A stretch of 64,000 nt of DNA, from positions 14,931 through 78,930 of the forward strand of contig NZ_DASUCC010000024.1 of the NCBI RefSeq assembly GCF_035762905.1. The letters are read 5' to 3'. Position 1 is the first letter of the stretch; each line of letters opens with the position of its first letter. Below, piece after piece: positions 15,000 through 27,786 of the stretch. A program made the translations under genes and the position numbers. Source of the stretch: DASYTH01 sp035762905 (GTDB taxonomy: Bacteria > Actinomycetota > Actinomycetes > Mycobacteriales > Pseudonocardiaceae). A model generated the notes under the pieces. The model was given only the letters and a program-made list of their open reading frames with translations. It was not told the DNA's origin and made no database searches.

Positions 15000-15374
15000 A
15001 TGCCCACGATCCAGCAGCTGGTCCGCAAGGGCCGCCAGGACAAGGTCGCCAAGCAGAAGACTGCGGCTCTCAAGGGGAGCCCGCAGCGGCGTGGCGTGTG
15101 CACCCGCGTGTACACCACTACCCCGAAGAAGCCGAACTCCGCGCTGCGCAAGGTCGCGCGTGTCAAGCTGACCAGTGGCATCGAGGTCACGGCGTACATC
15201 CCGGGGGAGGGCCACAATCTCCAGGAGCACTCGATGGTCCTGGTCCGCGGTGGCCGGGTGAAGGACCTGCCTGGCGTGCGTTACAAGATCATCCGCGGCT
15301 CGCTGGACACGCAGGGCGTCAAGAACCGCAAGCAAGCCCGCAGCCGGTATGGAGCGAAGAAGGAGAAGAGCTGA
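15000..15374 (+). CDS. rpsL: 30S ribosomal protein S12
   Basis: 124 residues, the standard length. S12 shapes the decoding centre. The TTPKKPNSALRKVARV loop and the GRVKDLPGVRY loop are intact, with Lys43 and Lys88 present, the residues whose change gives streptomycin resistance; the sequence therefore predicts a sensitive-type S12. The ATG at 15000 follows GAGAAGAGA; an in-frame GTTG further up is not needed. The first gene of the str operon, 1 nt before rpsG. Confidence 0.98.
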   Translation: MPTIQQLVRKGRQDKVAKQKTAALKGSPQRRGVCTRVYTTTPKKPNSALRKVARVKLTSGIEVTAYIPGEGHNLQEHSMVLVRGGRVKDLPGVRYKIIRGSLDTQGVKNRKQARSRYGAKKEKS

Positions 15375-15375
15375 T

Positions 15376-15846
15376 ATGCCACGCAAGGGTCCGGCCCCCA
15401 AGCGGCCGCTGATCTCCGACCCGGTGTACAGCTCTCCGCTGGTCACCCAGCTGGTGAACAAGGTGCTGCGGGACGGCAAGCGCTCCGTCGCGGAGCGCAT
15501 CGTGTACGGGGCGCTCGAGGGTGCCCGCGACAAGACCGGCACCGACCCGGTGGTCACGCTCAAGCGCGCGCTGGACAATGTCAAGCCGACCATCGAGGTG
15601 AAGAGCCGGCGGGTCGGTGGTGCCACCTACCAGGTGCCGATCGAGGTCAAGCCCGGCCGCAGCACCACCCTCGCGCTGCGCTGGCTGGTCAACTTCTCGC
15701 GGCAGCGCCGGGAGAAGACCATGGTGGAGCGGCTCATGAACGAGCTGCTCGACGCGAGCAACGGACTCGGGGCGAGCGTGAAGCGCCGCGAGGACACCCA
15801 CAAGATGGCGGAGTCCAACAAGGCCTTCGCCCACTACCGCTGGTGA
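15376..15846 (+). CDS. rpsG: 30S ribosomal protein S7
   Basis: 156 residues, normal length, starting MPRKGPAPKRPL. S7 nucleates the 30S head and contacts the E site. The RRVGGATYQVPIEV beta-hairpin and the C-terminal NKAFAHYRW are present. It begins 1 nt after the rpsL stop with GGAGAAGAGCTG ahead of the ATG. Confidence 0.97.
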   Translation: MPRKGPAPKRPLISDPVYSSPLVTQLVNKVLRDGKRSVAERIVYGALEGARDKTGTDPVVTLKRALDNVKPTIEVKSRRVGGATYQVPIEVKPGRSTTLALRWLVNFSRQRREKTMVERLMNELLDASNGLGASVKRREDTHKMAESNKAFAHYRW

Positions 15847-15902
15847 TTCGGTGCCGGCCCACCGGCCGGCGCTGACGCTGTACAAGACAGGGGAACAGAC
15901 CC

Positions 15903-18002
<2,100 letters not shown>

Positions 18003-18114
18003 TACAGATCCGGTGCGGAGCCGGACGGGGCTTGCCTCTATGGTTCCGCACTACCGAACCTGACAACGCGGTCGGCCACGGCAGCGTAAGAACAAGTCCA
18101 GGAGGACGAAGAAA

Positions 18115-19308
<1,194 letters not shown>

Positions 19309-19367
19309 CCACCCCAGTTTGGGACGCCATCTTTCCATGTGGCATCCTTGACAGGTTGCTCGTTGTC

Positions 19368-19399
19368 GGGCGGCCGGTCGGTTCACCAGCCGGCCGCCC
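19368..19399 (+). terminator. str operon terminator
   Basis: A perfect 10-bp GC stem (19368-19377 with 19390-19399) about 60 nt after tuf. A second small dyad (GGCCCG/CGGGCC, 19412-19430) follows. No U-tract. A TTGACA at 19348-19353 just upstream has no fitting -10 box. Confidence 0.6.
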
Positions 19400-19540
19400 T
19401 GACGCGAGTTCGGCCCGTCTCCGGCGGGCCCTCCCAATGACCACCCCCAACGGCACGGCCAAGGGGTCGGTCTGCGCGACGGGCGCGACACACCCGACCG
19501 CGTGGACCGGAGCGGCACTCAAGAAGGACGGCAAGCCACC

Positions 19541-19846
19541 ATGGCGGGACAGAAGATCCGCATCAGGCTCAAGGCCTACGACCACGAGGCGATCGACGCG
19601 TCCGCGCGCAAGATCGTCGAGACCGTGACACGCACCGGTGCTCGGGTCGTCGGGCCGGTGCCGCTGCCCACCGAGAAGAACGTCTACTGCGTCATCCGCT
19701 CGCCGCACAAGTACAAGGACTCGCGCGAGCACTTCGAGATGCGCACGCACAAGCGTCTGATCGACATCCTCGACCCGACGCCGAAGACGGTCGACGCGCT
19801 GATGCGCATCGACCTGCCGGCCAGCGTCGACGTCAACATTCAGTGA
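19541..19846 (+). CDS. rpsJ: 30S ribosomal protein S10
   Basis: 101 residues beginning MAGQKIRIRLKAYDHEAID, the standard actinobacterial S10. S10 belongs to the 30S head and also serves as NusE in antitermination. GAAGGACGG precedes the ATG. It opens the S10-spc run; a promoter must lie in 19400-19520 but no clear pair of boxes was found. Confidence 0.97.
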   Translation: MAGQKIRIRLKAYDHEAIDASARKIVETVTRTGARVVGPVPLPTEKNVYCVIRSPHKYKDSREHFEMRTHKRLIDILDPTPKTVDALMRIDLPASVDVNIQ

Positions 19847-19859
19847 GGCCTGAGTAGTT

Positions 19860-20510
19860 ATGTCTGACAGGCAGATGAAGGGGATCCTGGGCACCAAGCT
19901 CGGGATGACCCAGGTCTTCGACGAGAACAACCGGATCGTGCCGGTGACCGTCATCAAGGCCGGGCCGAACGTGGTCACCCAGATCCGGACCAAGGACAGC
20001 GACGGCTACGCGGCCGTGCAGCTGGCGTTCGGCGCCATCGACCCGCGCAAGGTGAACAAGCCGCGCACCGGGCACTTCGACAAGGCGAAGGTCACGCCGC
20101 GCCGGTTCCTCGCGGAGCTGCGCACCACCGACGCGGACAGCTACGAGGTGGGCCAGGAGATCACCGCCGAGGTGTTCGAGCCGGGCACCGTGATCGACGT
20201 GACCGGCACCAGCAAGGGCAAGGGCACCGCCGGCGTGATGAAGCGGCACGGGTTCAAGGGTCTCGGCGCTAGCCACGGCACCCAGCGCAAGCACCGCAGC
20301 CCGGGCTCGATCGGCGGCTGCGCCACGCCCGGCCGGGTGTTCAAGGGCCTGCGCATGGCCGGCCGGATGGGCCACGTCCGGGTCACCACGCAGAACCTGA
20401 CCGTGCACCAGGTGGACGCCGACGCCGGCCTGATCCTGATCAAGGGCGCAGTCCCCGGCCCCAAGGGTGGCCTGGTGTTCCTCAAGAGCGCCGCGAAGGG
20501 TGATGCGTAG
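19860..20510 (+). CDS. rplC: 50S ribosomal protein L3
   Basis: 216 residues starting MSDRQMKGILGTKLGMTQVF. The loop reaching the peptidyl transferase centre (GASHGTQRKHRSPGSIGGCATPGRVFKG) is intact. 13 nt after rpsJ; its stop overlaps the rplD start by 1 nt. Confidence 0.97.
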   Translation: MSDRQMKGILGTKLGMTQVFDENNRIVPVTVIKAGPNVVTQIRTKDSDGYAAVQLAFGAIDPRKVNKPRTGHFDKAKVTPRRFLAELRTTDADSYEVGQEITAEVFEPGTVIDVTGTSKGKGTAGVMKRHGFKGLGASHGTQRKHRSPGSIGGCATPGRVFKGLRMAGRMGHVRVTTQNLTVHQVDADAGLILIKGAVPGPKGGLVFLKSAAKGDA

Positions 20511-21550
20511 TGACCACCAGCGTTGAGGTCAAGACCCCGGACGGCAAGACCGACGGCACCGTCGAGCTGCCCGACGAGATCTTCGACGCCCAGGCCAACA
20601 TCGCGCTGATGCATCAGGTCGTGGTCGCTCAGCAGGCCGCGGCCCGGCAGGGCACGCACGACACCAAGACCCGCGGCGAGGTTCGCGGCGGTGGCAAGAA
20701 GCCGTACCGGCAGAAGGGCACCGGCCGGGCCCGCCAGGGTTCGACCAGGGCGCCGCAGTTCGCCGGCGGTGGTGTCGTGCACGGCCCCACGCCGCGCGAC
20801 TACAGCCAGCGCACGCCGAAGAAGATGAAGGCGGCGGCCCTGCGCGGCGCGCTGTCCGACCGGGCGAGGGCGGGTCAGCTGCACGTGATCAGCGGCCTGG
20901 TCGACGGGGACATCCCGTCCACCAAGGCGGCCCGCAAGGCGCTCGAGGCGGTCACGGCGGCCAAGCGCCTGCTGCTGGTGCTGACCAAGGACGAGGACGT
21001 CAACTGGGTGTCCGCGCGCAACCTGCCGAACGTGCACATCCTCTCGCCCGACCAGCTCAACACCTACGACGTGCTGGTCAACGACGACGTGGTGTTCTCC
21101 CGGACGGCGCTGGACGCGTTCCTGGCCGGCCCGGTCTCGGCGACCCTGCCGAAGGCCAGGGGCTACGCGCGGGAGAGCGAGGTCGCCGAGGAGCCGAAGG
21201 CCAAGCCGGCCAAGAAGGCCAAGGCGGAAACCGCCAAGGCGGACACCGCGAAGAAGGAGCCCGCGAAGAAGGAGCCGGCCAAGAAGGAGTCCGCCAAGAA
21301 GGCGGACGCCGAGCCGGCCGCGGCGGAGACCGACTTCGGTCCGGGCAGCCACGCCCCGCTCGAGGACGGCTCGGAGCCGGAGGGCTACCCGATCAAGGGC
21401 AACACCTCCTCGAAGCTGTACCACGTGCCGGGTAGCTCGCACTACAACCGGACCGCCGCCGAGGTGTGGTTCGCCACCGAGGAGGACGCCGAGAAGGCGG
21501 GCTTCCAGCTGCCGCCGTCGCAGCGGAAGGCCAAGGAGGACAAGGAATGA
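20510..21550 (+). CDS. rplD: 50S ribosomal protein L4 with C-terminal extra domain
   Basis: 346 residues, about 120 longer than ordinary L4. Residues 1-222 are normal L4, including the tunnel loop with GGGKKPYRQKGTGRARQGS. Residues 223-278 are a Lys/Ala/Glu-rich linker with AKKEPAKKEPAKKESAKK. Residues 279-338 form a 60-residue domain (GSHA...PIKGN...YH...TEEDAEKAGF...PPSQ) that recurs on L17 in this same window with 75% identity and no gaps. Similar IKGN/YH/EEDA-AGF tails occur, from memory, on other actinobacterial and secreted nuclease proteins; its function is not known to me. GTG start overlaps rplC by 1 nt; ATGA overlap with rplW. Confidence 0.96.
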   Translation: MTTSVEVKTPDGKTDGTVELPDEIFDAQANIALMHQVVVAQQAAARQGTHDTKTRGEVRGGGKKPYRQKGTGRARQGSTRAPQFAGGGVVHGPTPRDYSQRTPKKMKAAALRGALSDRARAGQLHVISGLVDGDIPSTKAARKALEAVTAAKRLLLVLTKDEDVNWVSARNLPNVHILSPDQLNTYDVLVNDDVVFSRTALDAFLAGPVSATLPKARGYARESEVAEEPKAKPAKKAKAETAKADTAKKEPAKKEPAKKESAKKADAEPAAAETDFGPGSHAPLEDGSEPEGYPIKGNTSSKLYHVPGSSHYNRTAAEVWFATEEDAEKAGFQLPPSQRKAKEDKE

Positions 21551-21846
21551 TTCCCGACCCCCGCGACATCCTGCTGGCGCCGGTGATCTCCGAGAAGTCC
21601 TACGGGCTGCTCGAGGAGAACAAGTACACCTTCGTGGTCGCCCCGCACGCGAACAAGACCGAGATCAAGATCGCGGTCGAGAAGGTGTTCGGCGTCCAGG
21701 TGGTCAGCGTGAACACGCTCAACCGGCAGGGCAAACGCAAGCGCACCCGCACCGGGTACGGCAAGCGCAAGGACACGAAGCGCGCGATCGTCACGCTGAC
21801 CGCGGACAGCAAGCCGATCGAGATCTTCGGCGGACCGGCCTCGTAA
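21547..21846 (+). CDS. rplW: 50S ribosomal protein L23
   Basis: 99 residues. L23 sits at the polypeptide exit and is the docking site for trigger factor and SRP. ATG overlaps the rplD stop (ATGA), which fixes the start at MIPDPRDILLAPVISEKSY. The NTLNRQGKRKRTRTGYGKRKD loop is present. Confidence 0.97.
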   Translation: MIPDPRDILLAPVISEKSYGLLEENKYTFVVAPHANKTEIKIAVEKVFGVQVVSVNTLNRQGKRKRTRTGYGKRKDTKRAIVTLTADSKPIEIFGGPAS

Positions 21847-21859
21847 GGACTGAGTACAC

Positions 21860-22696
21860 ATGGGTATTCGCAAGTACAAGCCGACGACGCCGGGCCGTCG
21901 TGGTTCCAGCGTCTCGGACTTCGCCGAGATCACCCGGGACCACCCGGAGAAGTCGCTGGTCCGCCCGCTGCACGGCAAGGGCGGCCGCAACGTGCACGGC
22001 AAGATCACCACGCGGCACAAGGGCGGCGGCCACAAGCGGGCCTACCGGCTGATCGACTTCCGGCGGCACGACAAGGACGGCGTTCCGGCCAAAGTCGCGC
22101 ACATCGAGTACGACCCGAACCGCACCGCCCGGATCGCGCTGCTGCACTACGCCGACGGCGAGAAGCGCTACATCCTCGCGCCGGAGAAGCTGCGCCAGGG
22201 GGACAGGATCGAGAACGGTCCGCGGGCCGACATCAAGCCGGGCAACAGCCTGCCGCTGCGCAACATCCCGGTCGGCACCGTGGTGCACGCGATCGAGCTG
22301 CGGCCGGGCGGCGGGGCCAAGATCGCCCGTTCGGCCGGTGCCAGCGTGCAGCTGGTCGCCAAGGAGGGCCCGTACGCCCAACTGCGGATGCCGTCCGGCG
22401 AGATCCGCAACGTGGACGTGCGCTGCAGGGCGACGGTCGGCGAGGTCGGCAACTCCGAGCAGGCCAACATCAACTGGGGCAAGGCCGGCCGGATGCGGTG
22501 GAAGGGCAAGCGCCCGACCGTGCGCGGCGTGGCCATGAACCCGGTGGACCACCCGCACGGCGGTGGTGAGGGCAAGACCTCCGGCGGTCGGCACCCGGTG
22601 AACCCGAAGGGCAAGCCCGAGGGCCGCACCCGTCGCAAGGGCAAGCCGAGCGACCGCATGATCGTCCGCCGCCGCCGTACCGGCAAGAAGCGCTGA
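21860..22696 (+). CDS. rplB: 50S ribosomal protein L2
   Basis: 278 residues. The C-terminal MNPVDHPHGGGEG block, which includes the histidine near the peptidyl transferase centre, is intact. MGIRKYKPTTPGRRG start, 13 nt after rplW. Confidence 0.98.
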   Translation: MGIRKYKPTTPGRRGSSVSDFAEITRDHPEKSLVRPLHGKGGRNVHGKITTRHKGGGHKRAYRLIDFRRHDKDGVPAKVAHIEYDPNRTARIALLHYADGEKRYILAPEKLRQGDRIENGPRADIKPGNSLPLRNIPVGTVVHAIELRPGGGAKIARSAGASVQLVAKEGPYAQLRMPSGEIRNVDVRCRATVGEVGNSEQANINWGKAGRMRWKGKRPTVRGVAMNPVDHPHGGGEGKTSGGRHPVNPKGKPEGRTRRKGKPSDRMIVRRRRTGKKR

Positions 22697-22713
22697 GCAG
22701 GGAGGAGTAAGAC

Positions 22714-22995
22714 ATGCCGCGCAGCTTGAAGAAGGGCCCGTTCGTCGACGACCACCTGCTCAAGAAGGTGGACGTGCTCAACGAGTCGGGCAAGAAGACC
22801 GTGATCAAGACCTGGTCCCGCCGGTCCACGATCATCCCGGACATGCTGGGCCACACCATCGCGGTGCACGACGGCCGCAAGCACGTCCCGGTCTTCATCA
22901 CCGAGTCCATGGTCGGGCACAAGCTGGGGGAGTTCGCCCCCACCCGCACGTTCCGGGGCCACGTCAAGGACGACCGCAAGGCGCGCAGGCGCTAG
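22714..22995 (+). CDS. rpsS: 30S ribosomal protein S19
   Basis: 93 residues, MPRSLKKGPFVDDHLLKKV start with GGGAGGAGTAAG ahead. S19 forms a head complex with S13. GHKLGEFAPTRTF motif present. Confidence 0.97.
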   Translation: MPRSLKKGPFVDDHLLKKVDVLNESGKKTVIKTWSRRSTIIPDMLGHTIAVHDGRKHVPVFITESMVGHKLGEFAPTRTFRGHVKDDRKARRR

Positions 22996-23022
22996 GCCAG
23001 ACAAGTAAGGGAAAGCAACGCG

Positions 23023-23471
23023 ATGAACGCCCGCAACGCAGAGGTGGCGCAGGAGGAGCTCCCGCGCGCCATCGCTCGGGCTCGCTACGTCCGGGCCACC
23101 CCGATGAAGGTGCGCCGGGTCGTCGACCTCATCCGGGGTCGCAGCGCCAGCGATGCCCTGGCCGTGCTCCAGTTCGCCCCGCAGGCCGCAAGTGAGCCGG
23201 TGGCCAAGGTGCTCGCCAGCGCCGTGGCCAACGCCGAGAACAACCTCGACCTCGACCCGGACACGCTCTGGGTGAGCGCGGCCTACGTGGACGAGGGCCC
23301 GACCCTCAAGCGGTTCCGGCCGCGCGCGCAAGGTCGCGCCTACCGGATCCGCAAGCGCACCAGCCACATCACCATCGAGCTCGAGTCGATCAAGATCGAG
23401 AAGAAGCCCGCGAAGGCTGCGACCGCCAAGAGCGGCGGCCGCAAGTCCAGTGCGAAGAGGAGTGCCAGCTA

Positions 23472-23472
<1 letters not shown>
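23023..23472 (+). CDS. rplV: 50S ribosomal protein L22
   Basis: 149 residues. The core with KVRRVVDLIRGRSASDALAVL and the tunnel hairpin (FRPRAQGRAYRIRKRTSHI) is normal. Residues from about 126 on are a Lys/Ala/Ser-rich tail. ATG with AAGGGAAAG ahead; the stop overlaps the rpsC GTG by 1 nt. Confidence 0.97.
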
Positions 23473-24350
<878 letters not shown>

Positions 24351-24353
24351 GTC

Positions 24354-24773
24354 GTGCTCATCCCACGCAAGGTGAGGCACCGCAAGCAGCACCACCCGAA
24401 GCGGGCGGGTGCGGCCAAGGGCGGTACCCGGGTCAACTTCGGCGAGTACGGCATCCAGGCGCTGTCGCCTGCGTACGTGACGAACCGGCAGATCGAGTCC
24501 GCACGTATCGCCATCAACCGGCACATCCGCCGTGGCGGCAAGGTGTGGATCAACATCTTCCCGGACCGGCCGCTGACCAAGAAGCCGGCCGAGACCCGGA
24601 TGGGTTCCGGCAAGGGCTCGCCGGAGTACTGGATCGCCAACGTCAAGCCGGGCCGGGTCATGTTCGAGCTGAGCTTCCCGAACGAGACCGTGGCGCGTGA
24701 GGCACTGCGCCGGGCCATGCACAAGCTTCCGATGAAGTGCCGCATCGTCACGCGCGAGGGTGGTGACTTCTGA
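24354..24773 (+). CDS. rplP: 50S ribosomal protein L16
   Basis: 139 residues, MLIPRKVRHRKQHHPKRAG start at a GTG, with GGGGAGGG ahead. L16 helps position tRNA at the peptidyl transferase centre. The arginine in GKGSPEYWIANVKPG region and normal ending are present; stop overlaps rpmC by 1 nt. Confidence 0.97.
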   Translation: MLIPRKVRHRKQHHPKRAGAAKGGTRVNFGEYGIQALSPAYVTNRQIESARIAINRHIRRGGKVWINIFPDRPLTKKPAETRMGSGKGSPEYWIANVKPGRVMFELSFPNETVAREALRRAMHKLPMKCRIVTREGGDF

Positions 24774-25021
24774 TGGCATCCGGTATCCAGGCCGCCGAGC
24801 TGCGCGAGCTCAACGACGAGGAGCTGGTGCTGCGGTTGCGCGAGTCGAAGGCGGAGCTGTTCAACCTCCGGTTCCAGATGGCCACCGGTCAGATGGACAA
24901 CAACCGCCGGCTGCGCACGGTCCGGCACGACATCGCCCGGATCTACACCGTGATGCGCGAGCGCGAGCTAGGCCTCTCGGTGTCCCCCGACGAGGCGCCG
25001 AACAGTGAGGGTGTGGCATGA
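24773..25021 (+). CDS. rpmC: 50S ribosomal protein L29
   Basis: 82 residues, two-helix L29 (AAELRELNDEELVLRLRESKAELFNLRFQ) near the tunnel exit. ATG overlaps the rplP stop; ATGA overlap with rpsQ. Confidence 0.96.
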   Translation: MASGIQAAELRELNDEELVLRLRESKAELFNLRFQMATGQMDNNRRLRTVRHDIARIYTVMRERELGLSVSPDEAPNSEGVA

Positions 25022-25311
25022 CCGAGCCGATCGACACCGGCGAGATCTTCCATGACAAGAGCCGTGGCCGCCGCAAGGTGCGCGAGGGCCTCGTGGTGTC
25101 CGACAAGATGAACAAGACGATCGTGGTCGCCCTCGAGGACCGCAAGAAGCACCCGCTGTACGGCAAGGTGATGCGGTCCACCACCAAGGTGAAGGCGCAC
25201 GACGAGGAGAACACCGCCGGCATCGGCGACCGCGTGCTGCTGATGGAGACCCGGCCGCTGTCGGCCACCAAGCGCTGGCGACTCGTGAAGATCGTGGAGA
25301 AGGCGAAATGA
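25018..25311 (+). CDS. rpsQ: 30S ribosomal protein S17
   Basis: 97 residues. The OB-fold core (REGLVVSDKMNKTIVVALED) follows an N-terminal extension of about 20 residues usual in actinobacteria. ATGA overlaps on both sides. Confidence 0.96.
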   Translation: MTEPIDTGEIFHDKSRGRRKVREGLVVSDKMNKTIVVALEDRKKHPLYGKVMRSTTKVKAHDEENTAGIGDRVLLMETRPLSATKRWRLVKIVEKAK

Positions 25312-25676
25312 TCCAGCAGGAGTCCCGACTGCGGGTCGCCGACAACACCGGTGCCAAGGAGATCCTGTGCATCCGGGTGCTCGGCGGTTCGGCGCGTCGC
25401 TACGCGGGCATCGGCGACATCATCGTCGCGACGGTCAAGGACGCGATCCCGGGTGCCGCCGTGAAGAAGGGCGACATCGTCAAGGCGGTCGTGGTCCGCA
25501 CCGCGAAGGAGAAGCGCCGTCCGGACGGCAGCTACATCCGGTTCGACGAGAACGCCGCGGTGCTGATCAAGCCGGACAACGAGCCGCGCGGCACCCGCAT
25601 CTTCGGTCCGGTCGGCCGCGAGCTGCGCGACAAGAAGTTCATGAAGATCATCTCGCTGGCACCGGAGGTGCTCTGA
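25308..25676 (+). CDS. rplN: 50S ribosomal protein L14
   Basis: 122 residues, MIQQESRLRVADNTGAKEI start, standard length. L14 forms intersubunit bridges and is where RsfS binds. One nucleotide separates it from rplX. Confidence 0.98.
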   Translation: MIQQESRLRVADNTGAKEILCIRVLGGSARRYAGIGDIIVATVKDAIPGAAVKKGDIVKAVVVRTAKEKRRPDGSYIRFDENAAVLIKPDNEPRGTRIFGPVGRELRDKKFMKIISLAPEVL

Positions 25677-25677
25677 C

Positions 25678-25998
25678 ATGAAAATCAAGAAGGGCGACAC
25701 CGTGCTCGTCATCGCGGGCAAGGACAAGGGCGCCCGGGGCAAGGTCATCCAGGCCTACCCGAAGGACGACAAGGTGCTCGTGGAGGGCGTCAACCGGGTC
25801 AAGAAGCACACCCGGATCACCCAGACCCAGCGCGGCGCGAAGTCCGGCGGGATCATCACGCAGGAAGCGCCGATCCACGTCAGCAACGTGATGCTGGTCC
25901 ACGACGGCAAGCCGGTCCGGGTCGGCTACAAGATCAACGATGACGGCCGCAAGGTGCGCATCGCCAAGGGCCCGCACGGGAAGGGGAAGGAGATCTGA
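25678..25998 (+). CDS. rplX: 50S ribosomal protein L24
   Basis: 106 residues with the KOW motif KKGDTVLVIAGKDKGARGKV at the start. An assembly initiator protein near the tunnel exit. Stop overlaps rplE by 1 nt. Confidence 0.97.
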   Translation: MKIKKGDTVLVIAGKDKGARGKVIQAYPKDDKVLVEGVNRVKKHTRITQTQRGAKSGGIITQEAPIHVSNVMLVHDGKPVRVGYKINDDGRKVRIAKGPHGKGKEI

Positions 25999-26561
25999 TG
26001 AGTACCGCAGAGAAGCTCGTTCCCCGGCTGAAGACCCGCTACCGCAAGGAGATCGTGCCGGCGCTGCAGAACGACTTCAAGTTCGGCAACGCGATGCAGA
26101 TCCCCCGGGTGGTCAAGATCGTGGTCAACATGGGCGTCGGCGACGCCGCCCGGGACGGCAAGCTGATCGAGGGTGCGATCCGCGACCTGGCCACCATCAC
26201 CGGCCAGCGGCCGGAGGTCCGCAAGGCGCGCAAGTCCATCGCGCAGTTCAAGCTGCGCGAGGGCATGCCGATCGGCGCCAAGGTCACCCTGCGCGGCGAC
26301 CGGATGTGGGAGTTCCTGGACCGGCTGCTGACCATCGCGCTGCCCCGTATCCGCGACTTCCGTGGCCTGTCGCCCAAGCAGTTCGACGGCAACGGCAACT
26401 ACACCTTCGGTCTCAACGAGCAGTCGATGTTCCACGAGATCGACCCGGACAGCATCGACCGGCAGCGCGGCATGGACATCACGCTCGTCACCACCGCGGT
26501 CAACGACGAGGAGGGCCGGGCGCTCCTGCGGCACCTGGGCTTCCCGTTCAGGGAGAACTAG
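25998..26561 (+). CDS. rplE: 50S ribosomal protein L5
   Basis: 187 residues; binds 5S rRNA. Motifs PRVVKIVVNMGVGDA and the FREGMPIGAKVTLRG-type block as LREGMPIGAKVTLRG are present. ATG overlaps the rplX stop. Confidence 0.98.
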   Translation: MSTAEKLVPRLKTRYRKEIVPALQNDFKFGNAMQIPRVVKIVVNMGVGDAARDGKLIEGAIRDLATITGQRPEVRKARKSIAQFKLREGMPIGAKVTLRGDRMWEFLDRLLTIALPRIRDFRGLSPKQFDGNGNYTFGLNEQSMFHEIDPDSIDRQRGMDITLVTTAVNDEEGRALLRHLGFPFREN

Positions 26562-26564
26562 CCA

Positions 26565-26750
26565 ATGGCGAAGAAGGCTCTGGTCCACAAAGCGGCGCGC
26601 AAGCCGAAGTTCAAGGTGCGGGCGTACACCCGCTGCCAGCGCTGCGGCCGGCCGCGCGCGGTGCTGCGCAAGTTCGGCCTGTGCCGGATCTGCGTGCGGG
26701 AGATGGCGCACCGCGGTGAGCTGCCCGGCGTGAGCAAGTCCAGCTGGTGA
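26565..26750 (+). CDS. rpsZ: 30S ribosomal protein S14, zinc-binding type
   Basis: 61 residues with the zinc ribbon CQRC...CRIC (Cys24, 27, 40, 43), so this is the short C+ form rather than the zinc-free S14 induced by zinc starvation. 3 nt after rplE; followed by an 86-nt gap with no stronger feature than purine-rich sequence before rpsH. Confidence 0.97.
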   Translation: MAKKALVHKAARKPKFKVRAYTRCQRCGRPRAVLRKFGLCRICVREMAHRGELPGVSKSSW

Positions 26751-26836
26751 GGCTCCAGCTCCCCTCCACGACTCCAGAGGTTCGCCACAGGCCCGGCCCG
26801 GCCGGGAACCACGGCGAGAAAGGTTGACAGGTCACC

Positions 26837-27235
26837 ATGACGATGACCGACCCGATCGCAGACTTCTTGACTCGTCTGCGCAACGCGAACTCGGCGTACC
26901 ACGACGAGGTCGTCCTGCCGCACTCCAAGCTCAAGGCGAACATCGCGGAGATCCTCAAGCGTGAGGGCTACATCACCGGTTACCGCAGCGAGGACGCCGA
27001 GCAGGGCAGGAACCTGATCGTGGAGCTCAAGTACGGCCCCAACCGGGAGCGGAGCATCGCCGGCTTGCGCCGCGTGTCCAAGCCCGGGTTGCGGGTCTAC
27101 GCCAAGTCGACCGGTTTGCCCAAGGTGCTCGGCGGCCTCGGCGTGGCGATCATCTCGACGTCGTCCGGGCTGCTCACCGATCGGCAGGCCGGCAAGCAGG
27201 GTGTGGGCGGGGAAGTCCTCGCCTACGTCTGGTAA
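26837..27235 (+). CDS. rpsH: 30S ribosomal protein S8
   Basis: 132 residues, MTMTDPIADFLTRLRNAN start, ending GGEVLAYVW. S8 binds the central 16S domain and in E. coli represses the spc operon. The gap before it is the longest in the S10-spc run and is a place where such control could act, but I see no S8-site-like hairpin. Confidence 0.97.
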   Translation: MTMTDPIADFLTRLRNANSAYHDEVVLPHSKLKANIAEILKREGYITGYRSEDAEQGRNLIVELKYGPNRERSIAGLRRVSKPGLRVYAKSTGLPKVLGGLGVAIISTSSGLLTDRQAGKQGVGGEVLAYVW

Positions 27236-27244
27236 GGGGAACCC

Positions 27245-27784
27245 ATGTCGCGCATCGGAAAGCTGCCGATTCCGGTTCCGTCCGGAGTGGACGTGACGAT
27301 CGACGGGCAGCAGGTCACGGTGAAGGGGCCCAAGGGCACCCTGTCGCACACCGTCGCCGAGCCGATCTCGGTCGAGCGGGCCGAGGACGGCACGCTCGCG
27401 GTGACGCGCCCGAACGACGAGCGCCAGAACCGCGCCCTGCACGGGTTGACCCGGTCCCTGGTGAACAACCTGGTCGTCGGCGTCACCGACGGATACGAGA
27501 AGAAGCTGGAGATCTACGGCGTCGGTTACCGCGTCGTGCTCAGGGGCAGCGACCTCGAGTTCTCGCTCGGCTTCAGCCACCCGGTGAAGGTCAGCCCGCC
27601 GGAGGGGATCACGTTCACGGTCGAGGCCGCGACTCGGTTCTCCGTGCAGGGCATCGACAAGCAGCGAGTCGGCGAGGTGGCCGCGAACATCCGCAAGCTG
27701 CGCAAGCCCGACCCGTACAAGGGCAAGGGTGTGCGCTACGCCGGCGAGAAAATCCGCCGCAAGGTCGGAAAGACGGGTAAGTGA
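27245..27784 (+). CDS. rplF: 50S ribosomal protein L6
   Basis: 179 residues, MSRIGKLPIPVPSGVDV start, ending with the PDPYKGKGVRYAGEKIRRK motif near the factor-binding site. 9 nt after rpsH with AAGGGGA. Confidence 0.98.
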   Translation: MSRIGKLPIPVPSGVDVTIDGQQVTVKGPKGTLSHTVAEPISVERAEDGTLAVTRPNDERQNRALHGLTRSLVNNLVVGVTDGYEKKLEIYGVGYRVVLRGSDLEFSLGFSHPVKVSPPEGITFTVEAATRFSVQGIDKQRVGEVAANIRKLRKPDPYKGKGVRYAGEKIRRKVGKTGK

Positions 27785-27786
27785 TC

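Noticed and set aside
20510..21550. A frameshift or gene fusion in rplD because of its length
   Set aside because: The frame is continuous, the linker is regular and the extra domain recurs at L17, so it is a real C-terminal extension.
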